Assembly (NCBI GenBank): GCA_964483155.1
Contig: CAZAAC010000015.1
Location: forward strand, 1-51,689
DNA: 51,689 bases
Direction of reading: 5' to 3'
From: JAAYYM01 sp964483155
GTDB taxonomy: Bacteria > Bacillota > Clostridia > Lachnospirales > Lachnospiraceae
The translations under genes were made by a program, and so were the position numbers. Positions 26,041 through 33,541 of the stretch are shown here, in pieces; the first letter of the stretch is position 1, and the number at the start of each line of letters is the position of its first letter. Below the pieces are notes generated by a model that was given only the letters and a program-made list of their open reading frames with translations, had not been told where the DNA came from and ran no database searches.

Positions 26041-27786
26041 TTAATAATCCATTACCATTTCTCGAAGCGCCTTACCTCCCGGAACAATTGGCAATACGTT
26101 TGCCTCCTCTTCCATGATGAATTCAATTAATGTTGGTCCTACCTTATTTCTTTTGGCAAAAGTGAATGCTTCATCTATCTCATCTTCTTTTTCTACACGA
26201 ATACTTTTTATCTCATAACTTTCAGCAAGCTTCATATAATCGGGCAAATAAGGAGGACATTTCTTTCCCTTCTGGCAGATTCCCTCCCCACAGCTTTTTC
26301 TTCGCTTCAGACAGGTACTGGAATATCTCTTTTCAAAAAACATTTCCTGCCACTGCCTTACATTCCCCAAATAAGAATTATTGAATATACAAATAATAAC
26401 AGGAAGTTCATATAGGGCGGCTGTAGCCAGCTCCTGTATATTCATTTGAATCCCCCCATCTCCTGATATACAAATAACATCTACTTCTGGGTTTCCTATT
26501 TGTGCGCCGATAGCTGCTGGAAGTCCAAATCCCATGGTTCCAAGTCCACCCGAGGTCAGCATTCTTCTATTTTCATCTAATTCAATAAACTGTGTAGTCC
26601 ATAGTTGATTCTGCCCTACATCTGTAACCACAATGGATTTTTTGAATGTCGCATTGATATGTCGCAAAATAGAATCCGGCGTAAGTTTTGAATATTCCTT
26701 TATTTGAATCGGAAATTCATTTTTCCATTGCAAAAGTTTTTGTATCCATTTTTCTTCTTCCGTTTTCCATCCTGACATCTCTTCTTGATCCATGCATTTC
26801 ACTAACTCTTCCATAAACATTCTGGCATCTGCTACTATTTCTAAATCTGCCTTTATATTTTTTGAAAGAACCTCTAGCACAATGTCTGCATGAATAATAT
26901 ACGCATTCTTTGCAAATTCACTTATTTTTCCCGTAATTCTATCATTAAACCGTGTTCCTATAGCTAACAGTAAATCGTACTGATCCACCGCCATATTGCA
27001 GGCATAGCTTCCATGCTGTCCTATATTCCCCAGATAGAGCGGATGGCTGGTAGATATGGCGCCTTTTCCCATAATAGTAGTAATAATAGGAATCTGTGCT
27101 TTTTCTACGAATTCTTTTAATTCATTTTGTGCTGAACTAATGAAAACGCCTCCTCCAATAAGTAGAACCGGTCTCTTCGACTCTTTGATTCTCTCTATCG
27201 TTTCCAAAGCCTTGTTTTTTATATATTCTGTTTGACTAACTTCTTCTCTCTCTGGCTTCCATACTTCGTAATTATCTTCTCCATATGCCACCTGGATGTC
27301 TTTTGGAATATCTACAACAACTGGCCCCGGTCTTCCGCTTTTTGCTACATGAAAAGCTTCTTTTATAATTTCCTGTAATTCCTCTCTTTTTTTCACTGCA
27401 AAAGCTGCTTTACAAATACTTTTGGTTATATCCACGATATCAACTTCCTGAAATGCATCTCTTCCTATTAAATGGGTTGGTACCTGTCCAGTGAAGCAAA
27501 CAAGCGGCACACTATCATAATTGGCGGTCGCTATTCCAGTTACCAGATTCGTAGCACCTGGTCCGCTGGTCACAAGACACACACCAACCTTTCCTGTAGA
27601 TCTTGCATATCCATCTGCCGCATGTATTAATCCCTGCTCATGTCTTGGCAGAATCACTTCTATTTCGTTCTCTCCATAGAGTGCATCAAACAAATCAATT
27701 GCCATGCCACCGGGGTATGCAAAAAGCTTCTCCACTTTTTCTTTTTTTAATGCCTGGATAAATAACTCACTTCCCTTTACTCTCAT
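26041..27786 (-). CDS. ilvB: Acetolactate synthase large subunit
   Basis: A 581-residue biosynthetic acetolactate synthase catalytic subunit, making acetolactate or acetohydroxybutyrate for valine, leucine and isoleucine. Visible are the PYR-domain Glu in VILPRHEQGLIHAADGYAR, GATNLVTGIATA, FQEVDIVDITKSI, and the PP-domain motif CISGDGGIQMNIQELATAA...FNNSYLGNVRQWQEMF. An unusual Cys-rich insertion with four cysteines lies at ~488-508 (CLKRRKSC, then CQKGKKC). The regulatory subunit ilvN is not adjacent. The start at 27786 has GGGAG upstream. The gene is preceded by a T-box leader and its own consensus promoter, so expression should follow uncharged tRNA levels. It is separate from the TPP enzyme encoded at 17653. 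Confidence 0.93.
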   Translation of the reverse strand: MRVKGSELFIQALKKEKVEKLFAYPGGMAIDLFDALYGENEIEVILPRHEQGLIHAADGYARSTGKVGVCLVTSGPGATNLVTGIATANYDSVPLVCFTGQVPTHLIGRDAFQEVDIVDITKSICKAAFAVKKREELQEIIKEAFHVAKSGRPGPVVVDIPKDIQVAYGEDNYEVWKPEREEVSQTEYIKNKALETIERIKESKRPVLLIGGGVFISSAQNELKEFVEKAQIPIITTIMGKGAISTSHPLYLGNIGQHGSYACNMAVDQYDLLLAIGTRFNDRITGKISEFAKNAYIIHADIVLEVLSKNIKADLEIVADARMFMEELVKCMDQEEMSGWKTEEEKWIQKLLQWKNEFPIQIKEYSKLTPDSILRHINATFKKSIVVTDVGQNQLWTTQFIELDENRRMLTSGGLGTMGFGLPAAIGAQIGNPEVDVICISGDGGIQMNIQELATAALYELPVIICIFNNSYLGNVRQWQEMFFEKRYSSTCLKRRKSCGEGICQKGKKCPPYLPDYMKLAESYEIKSIRVEKEDEIDEAFTFAKRNKVGPTLIEFIMEEEANVLPIVPGGKALREMVMDY

Positions 27787-27836
27787 TTTATTCTTCTCCC
27801 TTTCTGTTTACAGACGAAACATCATACTTTAGGTAC

Positions 27837-28165
27837 AAAAAAAGCCCTAAGCCAATTGATTATCAGCTTAGGGCGAATGATTTCATCCGTGTTACCACCT
27901 AAATTCAGGAACTGTGTTCCTGCACTCTGTCAGTACGGAAATAATTCCTCCTGACATAAAACAAATCAGTACGGATATTACATCGATACCTTTTCCATAT
28001 AACGTTGGAAATTCCGTTGAAGCCTACTTGATGTTCATCTTTCGGTTCACTGCTTGGAGGTGATTTTCGAAATTTCCCGATAAAGACTCGCACCAACCGT
28101 CTTCTCTCTGTCATCATAGAAAATTCTACTTTTCCTCGTCATCACATGTATCTGTCTATATAATT
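27837..28165 (-). promoter_or_regulatory. T-box riboswitch leader of ilvB, probably isoleucine-specific
   Basis: A full T-box leader on the minus strand. The T-box core AGGTGGTAACACGG lies near 27888-27901. Stem I landmarks are present: AGAGAG, then GGTTGGTGCGAGTC near 28079-28100. The terminator is GCCCTAAGC with GCTTAGGGC (27844-27852 with 27866-27874) followed by seven T. In the stem I specifier region, GATGAACATCAAGTAGG, the codon after GAAC reads ATC, which would mean tRNA-Ile. That assignment is by eye and less sure than the T-box itself. Binding of uncharged tRNA should allow read-through into ilvB. The reading frame at 27905-28117 is part of this RNA. Confidence 0.93.
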
Positions 28166-28171
28166 GTTATT

Positions 28172-28200
28172 ATGATAGCATCGTTAATTTTTTTTGTCAA
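28172..28200 (-). promoter_or_regulatory. Consensus sigma-A promoter for the ilvB T-box transcript
   Basis: TTGACA, 17 bases, TATCAT on the minus strand, with perfect -35 and 17-bp spacing. Transcription should start near 28165. Confidence 0.85.
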
Positions 28201-28201
28201 T

Positions 28202-28233
28202 ATTTGTTCCTCTTGCTTTATAATGGAACAAAT
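28202..28233. promoter_or_regulatory. 9-bp inverted repeat directly upstream of the ilvB promoter
   Basis: ATTTGTTCC (28202-28210) and GGAACAAAT (28225-28233) form a perfect 9-bp inverted repeat with a 14-base spacer, one base from the -35 of the ilvB promoter. It also lies 56 bases after the methyltransferase stop and could fold as a hairpin in that transcript, but it has no T-tract. An operator is equally possible. Confidence 0.45.
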
Positions 28234-28289
28234 GGGATCTTCATGAATCAATAACCGGTTCTGTAATCCTCCATCTATCGTATTGTACA

Positions 28290-29099
28290 TCACTGAAATT
28301 GAATGTGTAGTATTTGACTCCTATTTCTGGTGGATGGCAAAAAATTCAGCATTCTAAAAATTTTGGACTGGCGCTCTTTAAGAAGATTTCCTGCACTCCA
28401 TGCCTGAAGTACTTTAACATGCAAACTTAATTTCTCGATCTCTTTTGCGTTGTCAATTCCCCATAAAAAAGAACTACTTATTTTTTTGTTTATAAAATAG
28501 CTATGCACAACATCAAAAAACATATGTGCCTCCGGAAAATTAGCCGCTAAAAGTTCTAGTATCTCTGTAACTTCTTTTTCTGAAAAATACATAAGCAGAC
28601 CTTCTGCGATGATGATAACCCTGCTGTCTTTTGAAACATTTACTTCTTGCATCCATGTCGAATCTAAAACTGATCTCGAAATAAATCTGATACGCTCATT
28701 TTCAGAAAAAAACTTCTCGCGAAATATGATGACTTTTGGCAAATCTAAATCATACCATTTCAGATACCCATTATCTATTCTAGATATCCGCGTGTCCAGT
28801 CCAGCACCAAGATTGATAATGGTCGCATTGGGGTCTTTAGATAAAATTTCACTTACTTCTTCGTCAATTACTTTTGTACGCGCCAAAATACCATGTGTTG
28901 CTATTTCACCACCGTCAACTATCATATGCTCGGTGTTAATCTCCTTGAAAATTTCTGCTGATTTTTTATCCAAAATAATCGCATTATCCTTTGCGGATTC
29001 AGTAGCTCGCGCCGCCAGAGGAATAAATAGTGTTTCTGAAATCGGCAACATACTATCTCTATTTTTTGATTCTACAAAATCTGCATTTTTATATACCAC
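28290..29099 (-). CDS. Class I SAM-dependent methyltransferase, TcmP/LCMT family
   Basis: A 269-residue O- or carboxyl-methyltransferase of the leucine carboxyl methyltransferase/TcmP family. The SAM site is seen as ATIINLGAGLDTRISRID (~90-108) and WYDLDLPKVIIFREKFF (~115-130), with the later 'IIIAEGLLMYFSEKEV' strand (~162-177). Members methylate polyketides, small acids or protein carboxyl ends; the substrate is unknown. The start is GTG at 29099, inside the end of the aguB gene (11-base overlap), with GGAGAGGAGA six bases upstream, so it is translationally coupled to aguB. This pairing suggests, but does not prove, a polyamine-derived or small amide substrate. Codon use looks like that of the neighbours. 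Confidence 0.85.
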   Translation of the reverse strand: MVYKNADFVESKNRDSMLPISETLFIPLAARATESAKDNAIILDKKSAEIFKEINTEHMIVDGGEIATHGILARTKVIDEEVSEILSKDPNATIINLGAGLDTRISRIDNGYLKWYDLDLPKVIIFREKFFSENERIRFISRSVLDSTWMQEVNVSKDSRVIIIAEGLLMYFSEKEVTEILELLAANFPEAHMFFDVVHSYFINKKISSSFLWGIDNAKEIEKLSLHVKVLQAWSAGNLLKERQSKIFRMLNFLPSTRNRSQILHIQFQ

Positions 29100-29982
29100 T
29101 TTTTATCTCCTCTCCATTAAACGTCAATAGCGGTGCATATAAATCCGGTCTTCTGTCTCTAAAAACGCCCCATGCACGTCTGGTTATTGCAATTTGATCC
29201 AAATCAAATTCTGCCGTTATTATGCCTTCTGTCTCTCTATCCATCTGTGCAACAATCTGCCCATGCTCGTCTGCTATAAAGGAAGAACCGTAAAAACAAA
29301 TATGATAATCCTCACAATACTCTGTACCGATTCTGTTGGATGCAATCACTGGTATCAGATTTGCACCGGCATGTCCTTGCATTACCGTTCTCCAATGTGG
29401 CATTGAATCAAAAGTTGATTCATTTTTATCCGGTTCAGAACCTATCGCTGTGGGATATAGCAATAATTCAGCTCCTTCTAAGGCCATAATTCTGGCTGCT
29501 TCAGGATACCATTGATCCCAGCATATCCCACAGCCAATAACAGCATATTTTGTTTTCCAGACTTTAAATCCCGTATCCCCTATATTAAAATAAAATTTTT
29601 CACTATACCCTGCACCGTCAGGAATGTGGCTTTTTCTATAAACGCCTAAAATGCTTCCATCCGCATCTATAATTGCCAGGCTATTATACATTGCCTGGTT
29701 ATCTTTTTCAAAAAAACTAATGGGCAGCACGACATCTAATTCTTTTGCTAATTTTTGAAAATGCTTTAGTGCTGGATCGTCCTCTTTTCGTAATGCTAAT
29801 TTGAAATTTTCATCCAGCATTTTCTGACAAAAATAGTCTGTTTGAAATAATTCCTGTATTAAAATAATTTGTGCTCCCTTTGCAGCCGCCTCTCTTACCA
29901 GTTTTTCTGCTTTGTGAATATTACCACCTCTTTCAAATCCGCAGCTTTTCATTTGTGTTGCAGCAACTTTCACTTTTTTCAT
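29089..29982 (-). CDS. aguB: N-carbamoylputrescine amidase (nitrilase superfamily)
   Basis: A 297-residue carbon-nitrogen hydrolase that converts N-carbamoylputrescine to putrescine in the agmatine route. The nitrilase catalytic triad is Glu44 (IQELFQTDYF), Lys117 (VYRKSHIPDGAGYSEKFYF) and Cys154 (GCGICWDQWYPEAARIMAL). The YRKSHIPDGPGY-like and FYFNIGDTGFKVW stretches are typical of AguB rather than of other nitrilases, and the length fits. The start at 29982 follows a GGTGAT-type site; GTG at 29991 is an alternative. No agmatine deiminase (aguA) gene is next to it in the window. A promoter with extended -10 lies at 30020-30028, and the methyltransferase gene overlaps its end. Confidence 0.9.
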   Translation of the reverse strand: MKKVKVAATQMKSCGFERGGNIHKAEKLVREAAAKGAQIILIQELFQTDYFCQKMLDENFKLALRKEDDPALKHFQKLAKELDVVLPISFFEKDNQAMYNSLAIIDADGSILGVYRKSHIPDGAGYSEKFYFNIGDTGFKVWKTKYAVIGCGICWDQWYPEAARIMALEGAELLLYPTAIGSEPDKNESTFDSMPHWRTVMQGHAGANLIPVIASNRIGTEYCEDYHICFYGSSFIADEHGQIVAQMDRETEGIITAEFDLDQIAITRRAWGVFRDRRPDLYAPLLTFNGEEIKSGI

Positions 29983-30019
29983 CAAAATCACCGTCCCTTT
30001 AATAAACTGTTTTGAGACG

Positions 30020-30028
30020 ATTATAGCA
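30020..30028 (-). promoter_or_regulatory. Extended -10 promoter for aguB
   Basis: TGCTATAAT on the minus strand, ~40 bases before the aguB start, with no good -35. An imperfect inverted repeat (TTATTAGCG with CGCTATAATA, 30032-30053) covers the -35 region and could be an operator. The rest of the gap to 30178 shows nothing else. Confidence 0.5.
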
Positions 30029-30178
30029 TACTTATTAGCGTGGCGCTATAATAGGTATTAGTACAGATTATCCAGTAATATATTTTAATCATGTTGATAC
30101 TTTTATCCTCATAGAAATAGCCTCCTATGATTTTTTGCTTTATCATAGAAAGCTATTATAATTGGGGTTAAAATGAAG

Positions 30179-30361
30179 CTATTCCTTTTCTCCCATCTCT
30201 GAGGCGGAGGCTGCATTTAATACCATTATCTTTGAAATCTTGCCTTCGGCATCAAACTCAATTCCTAAGATTCTTCCTTCTTTGATTTCAGTTAGCGCAC
30301 CCTGTACCTCAGTGTCATCCTGTTTAACCTTAGTGTGATTAAATTTACACGTATACAGCAT
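30179..30361 (-). CDS. Small hypothetical protein (60 aa)
   Basis: A possible 60-residue soluble protein with no recognised family. The second half (EIKEGRILGIEFDAEGKISKIMVLNAAS) reads like a genuine beta-alpha protein fragment rather than random frame. The first ~18 residues, with CKFNHTKVKQDD, could be a separate strand. No membrane segment is seen. The ATG at 30361 has no convincing ribosome site, and the gene stands alone between aguB's promoter region and a ~320-base non-coding gap, so it may be a remnant of a longer gene or not translated. Its function is unknown. Confidence 0.35.
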   Translation of the reverse strand: MLYTCKFNHTKVKQDDTEVQGALTEIKEGRILGIEFDAEGKISKIMVLNAASASEMGEKE

Positions 30362-30579
30362 GCTGTCTTAAAAAGAATATTTTCATGCTGCAATTTCCTT
30401 TTGCACTTATTGTATGCAATAACTGTTAAGAAATTGTGTGCTAAATGTGAGAATTTTACGCTATTTTTTATACTGAACTTTGACAAATAGTAACACTTCC
30501 GTTTTTAAATGGTAGCCATGCTGATAAATCAGTTTCTTTTTTACAAAATTAAGTGAATATACAGCCTTATAAATCAAAC

Positions 30580-30607
30580 TGCCCCTTGCCAAAATTGGCA
30601 GGGGGCA
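30580..30607. terminator. GC-rich hairpin, possible terminator of the SH3 protein transcript
   Basis: TGCCCC...GGGGGCA with an inner TTGCCA/TGGCAG stem: 12 bp with one G-U pair and a 4-base loop. The T-tract is poor on both strands. It lies 78 bases after the end of the decayed C-terminal segment at 30685. The rest of 30362-30684 shows no gene. Confidence 0.45.
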
Positions 30608-30684
30608 ACTCAAAATATCTACAAACCTGTATTTATTTTTTTACTATGTTTAATGAAACTTTTTTACTCTTAATCAAACAGAAA

Positions 30685-30931
30685 TTAATGAGTATAATCA
30701 TAAGCAGCATGTAGCTCCGCGCATGTGTGATGATGAATAGTTTCTACAGCGTCTCCCGTACGAGCCCATTCTGCAAGAAAATAATTCCATTCATCTGTTG
30801 TAAAGACAGTTGAATCTCCATTCTTATCCGTAAATGGAACTCCCGCTACTGGAGCGGCTACATCTCTGTTTCCGCTCCAAGCTTGTTATTTTATCTTCCT
30901 TCGTTCTGTCTTCGCATAGGATATGGAAGGA
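30685..30931 (-). pseudogene. Decayed second copy of the SH3 protein's C-terminal domain
   Basis: Downstream of the stop at 30932, one other reading frame continues with protein-like sequence, interrupted by a TAA at 30886-30888. After it comes RDVAAPVAGVPFTDKNG, then FTTDEWNYFLAEWARTGDAVETIHHHTCAELHAAYDYTH and a stop at 30685. This repeats the pattern of the intact C-terminus just upstream (GVGFTQKEVDLFHSLWDYTG...EYVVHHTAGELVSLC). A frameshift near 30935 and the in-frame stop cut it off, and no start codon with a ribosome site precedes it. It is therefore read as a duplicated, broken domain rather than a gene. Confidence 0.6.
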
Positions 30932-31945
30932 TTATCGTAATCCCTTAGCCTGACAAAGACTGACCAATTCACCTGCAGTATGATGTACAACATATTCATC
31001 ATAATTTCCTGTATAATCCCATAAACTATGGAACAGATCAACTTCCTTTTGTGTAAATCCAACGCCCTGATATGTCCATACATAAGGACTCGCAGCTGCC
31101 GCTGCTGCTGCCGCCTGCTGTGCTGCCACAAGTGCCGCCGCGTCATCTGCTGCCTTCTTGGCTGCCGCTTCATCCGCTGCTTTCTTAGCCGCTGCATCGT
31201 CTGCTGCCGCCGGTGCTTCTGCTGCCGGTGCATCCTCTTCCTTCTTTTCTTCTTTTGCTTTCTGGATTTCTTCCTCTGTAGTTACCTGCAGATATTCAGA
31301 TTTCATATATGCTTCTGTACCATTATAATCAATCTTGCTCCAGCCATCTTCTACTTCTTCATATCTGGTAAAAGAATCGCCTTTCTTACATGTTGCAAGA
31401 ACTTCACCGTCCGTGCTTGGTGTTGCTCGAATCTTTACGTTGTCTGTTGCCATGACAAGTACTGTGGCAGCTGCGGCAGCTTCTGCTTCTGCGGCTGCTT
31501 GTGCTGCGGCTTCGGCATCGGCAGCGGCCTGTGCGTCTGCGGCTGCTTGCGCTTCTGCGGCTGCTTTTGCTGCTTGGTCAACAACATTATAAGTAAGATA
31601 ATTGCTTTCAACACTTGATTTCTTTATGCCAATGGTTATCGTTCCTTCAGCAGATGTATGTAATATTGCCTTGCCAGATTCCGTTTCTGATAAAACGAAA
31701 GTAGCACTTGTATTATCTACGACACAATCCGTAGCCTTCAGCTTCTTTCCTTCAGGATCTGTCACAATAGAAAAGGTATAGTCCTTATTTACATCCAATT
31801 CCTGCTCTGTAAAATCAGGGGTAAGAGTAATACTGTTTATTGCAGTCAATGCCTTAAACAGAAAAAACCCACCCGTTCCAAGAAGTAATACAATAACAAC
31901 GATAATACTTAAAACCAGAATTTGTAACTTTTGTCTTTTTTTCAT
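30932..31945 (-). CDS. Membrane-anchored, Ala-rich protein with bacterial SH3 domain
   Basis: About 337 residues. One N-terminal membrane helix (~7-30, KRQKLQILVLSIIVVIVLLLG...) with Lys/Arg before it indicates a signal anchor with the rest outside. An Ig-like beta domain (~38-122) is followed by an Ala/Glu/Asp-rich segment (~125-162). Then comes an SH3b domain (~163-222: VKIRATPSTDGEVLATCKKGDSFTRYEEVEDGWSKIDYNGTEAYMKSEYL). A second Ala/Lys-rich segment (~225-287) leads to a ~50-residue aromatic domain ending HHTAGELVSLCQAKGLR. Peptidoglycan binding is likely for SH3b; no hydrolase domain is present. The start at 31945 is ten bases after GGAG; the GTG at 31954 is too close to it. Confidence 0.8.
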   Translation of the reverse strand: MKKRQKLQILVLSIIVVIVLLLGTGGFFLFKALTAINSITLTPDFTEQELDVNKDYTFSIVTDPEGKKLKATDCVVDNTSATFVLSETESGKAILHTSAEGTITIGIKKSSVESNYLTYNVVDQAAKAAAEAQAAADAQAAADAEAAAQAAAEAEAAAAATVLVMATDNVKIRATPSTDGEVLATCKKGDSFTRYEEVEDGWSKIDYNGTEAYMKSEYLQVTTEEEIQKAKEEKKEEDAPAAEAPAAADDAAAKKAADEAAAKKAADDAAALVAAQQAAAAAAAASPYVWTYQGVGFTQKEVDLFHSLWDYTGNYDEYVVHHTAGELVSLCQAKGLR

Positions 31946-31985
31946 GATGTTCACACTCCATTTTTGATAACATACTAACTTTTAT

Positions 31986-31994
31986 ATTATATCA
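31986..31994 (-). promoter_or_regulatory. Extended -10 promoter for the SH3 protein
   Basis: TGATATAAT on the minus strand, ~40 bases before the chosen start. The -35 region (TGTTCA-like) is weak. Consensus match only. Confidence 0.45.
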
Positions 31995-32022
31995 TAATAG
32001 TATAAAAATGAACAGGGCGCAT

Positions 32023-32649
32023 TTAATTATTTTCTAATTCACTCTGCTTCTTTTTACTTAGCCCACTACGAACTAAGTAGTATGATTTTTCTATCAGCTC
32101 ATTTATTAACTGTTCTGGCACACTACCATCCAGATAAATAGAATTCCAATGTGCCTTATTCATGTAGTGACCTGGTATAATATCTTCATATTGATTCCTT
32201 AAGAACTCTCCGTCTAGCGGAACAAGCTTCAATGTCAGGATATTACGCGTCCCGCTAGCGTCTTTGCAAATTGCTGCAAACATTTTCTCTCCCACCATAT
32301 ATCTGATCCAACCCCACTCTTCTTTGAAATCTCTGCTTACTCCCTGCATTGATTGCAGAAATTGGTTTAAACATTTATATGCTGTTGTTTCCTCTAAGTT
32401 CCAGTTCCAGCACTGGATAAGCCTTGTTCCATTGTCGCCTTGTTCTTTATCAAATGAAAAAGCTTTTATTATTTCGCAAGGAAATTCATCGCAAAGTCCA
32501 CAATGTGTAAGCTTCTTATCTTCACAGCATGCTTTTACTGGACAGGTATCTCCCCAAAATGGTTTTTCAATATGGATACATTCCTTGCAATTCATTTGTT
32601 CTTTATACTCGCAGTTGCTACATTTTATCCCACATCTAGATTCTATCAT
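32023..32649 (-). CDS. DUF3795 (Cys-rich) - YjbR/MmcQ fusion protein
   Basis: About 208 residues, cytoplasmic. Residues ~1-70 are a DUF3795 metal-binding domain: MIESRCGIKCSNCEYKEQMNCKEC, then CPVKACCEDKKLTHCGLCDEFPC, with at least ten Cys that could hold zinc or an Fe-S cluster. Residues ~95-195 match the YjbR/MmcQ double-wing fold (WGWIRYMVGEKMFAAICKD, LTLKLVPLDGEFLRNQYEDIIPGHYMNKAHWNSIYLDG), a DNA-binding-like or ligand-binding fold of unknown role. The two domains normally occur alone. I chose the ATG at 32649, nine bases after GAGGA, because it gives the usual DUF3795 beginning; the reading from 32667 adds residues without a site. It lies 124 bp after the PNPOx-family gene. Confidence 0.8.
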   Translation of the reverse strand: MIESRCGIKCSNCEYKEQMNCKECIHIEKPFWGDTCPVKACCEDKKLTHCGLCDEFPCEIIKAFSFDKEQGDNGTRLIQCWNWNLEETTAYKCLNQFLQSMQGVSRDFKEEWGWIRYMVGEKMFAAICKDASGTRNILTLKLVPLDGEFLRNQYEDIIPGHYMNKAHWNSIYLDGSVPEQLINELIEKSYYLVRSGLSKKKQSELENN

Positions 32650-32773
32650 TAAATTACTTCCTCTCATTTTTTCCTATACTAACATAGTAAATATGACAAC
32701 TGCATGTCATGTTATAAATATATTTTATATTGTAATCATAGACTTCACCATAAGGTTTCATTCTACCGCATTG

Positions 32774-33238
32774 TTACTTTAATCTTTTTCCTACTATTTC
32801 ATTTACCTCTATCTTCAGTACATGGACCATTTCAATCTCTTTCTCATCAAAACTATGCTGTGTCTTCTGATCATAGTGCTCCATTATCAAATTAAGTCCT
32901 CTTACCTTTTCATCCGCATTAACAATTGTCATAGTCCCATTTCCGCAAACGCTTTCATACTCCATTGTAGAGTCACAGCTCTTTTCTCCCAGAATAAGTT
33001 TTTGTTCACAATTCATCTCAAATCCAACGTTTCCATTAGCCTCTAATAATTTTAGTTTTGTGCCACTCTTTGCGCAATGAAAATATAGCTCAAATCTGTC
33101 ATGATACTGGACGCCAAAATTCATCGGGACTACATATGGATAATTTTTATCAAAAAAAGCTACCGTACACGAACTGCATTTTTTCATGATCTCAAAAATT
33201 TCTTCCTTATTTGTTATTGCTCTATCTTTTCTTCTCAT
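32774..33238 (-). CDS. Pyridoxamine 5'-phosphate oxidase-family flavoprotein (NimA-like)
   Basis: A 154-residue split-barrel FMN-binding protein of the PNPOx/NimA-like group. Landmarks are MRRKDRAITNKEEIFEIMKKCSSCTVAFFD (typical N-terminus), YPYVVPMNFGVQY, the LYFHCAKSGTKLKLLEANGNVGFEMN stretch and a C-terminal KIEVNEIVGKR strand. Clostridial and Bacteroides relatives are often labelled 5-nitroimidazole reductases, but most have unproven activity, so I do not assign a resistance role. The start at 33238 follows GAGAGGG. It is the first of two minus-strand genes. The 124-bp gap downstream contains TGACA-N6-TGTCA (32694-32709), which may mark a separate control site. Confidence 0.8.
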   Translation of the reverse strand: MRRKDRAITNKEEIFEIMKKCSSCTVAFFDKNYPYVVPMNFGVQYHDRFELYFHCAKSGTKLKLLEANGNVGFEMNCEQKLILGEKSCDSTMEYESVCGNGTMTIVNADEKVRGLNLIMEHYDQKTQHSFDEKEIEMVHVLKIEVNEIVGKRLK

Positions 33239-33385
33239 AATGGTACCCTCTCAATATCTCAAAATTTTTTAATTGGTAAATACGAGTATATCATATTCAT
33301 ATAAATTTTTCATTTTGTTTCCTCCCTGCTACTTAATAATACCAATCGTTACCTTCGCAAATTTATAACTACAATATGTTTTGTA

Positions 33386-33414
33386 TTGCCTTATATCTTA
33401 GGTTAGAATATAAT
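33386..33414 (+). promoter_or_regulatory. Sigma-A promoter for the GT39-like gene
   Basis: TTGCCT, 17 bases, TATAAT on the plus strand, with a perfect -10. It implies a ~120-base leader before the start at 33542. In that leader, AATATATT-N6-AATATATT (33457-33478) is a perfect inverted repeat of unknown role. Confidence 0.65.
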
Positions 33415-33541
33415 TATTAGGTGAATTCTATTGTAAATAAAAATTCGGTATCATGCAATATATTAGTAATAATATATTCGATTACATTTTGTAAATTTAG
33501 TATTGCATAAACAAAATTATGAAGGGTGTTTAGGGATTGAC

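Noticed and set aside
17653..27786. The two acetolactate-synthase-like genes as a recent duplication
   Set aside because: They differ in length, motifs and regulation, and share only superfamily landmarks.
27905..28117. 70-residue minus-strand reading frame
   Set aside because: It lies wholly inside the ilvB T-box leader RNA and has no ribosome site or family features.
31071..31570. CRISPR-like array
   Set aside because: The repeated units are short in-frame Ala codon runs without regular spacers; they encode the protein's linkers.
31028..31618. Cys/Leu-rich and Ala/Ser-rich plus-strand reading frames
   Set aside because: They are the reverse of the Ala-rich repeat codons of the SH3-domain gene, a common artefact of GCN repeats.
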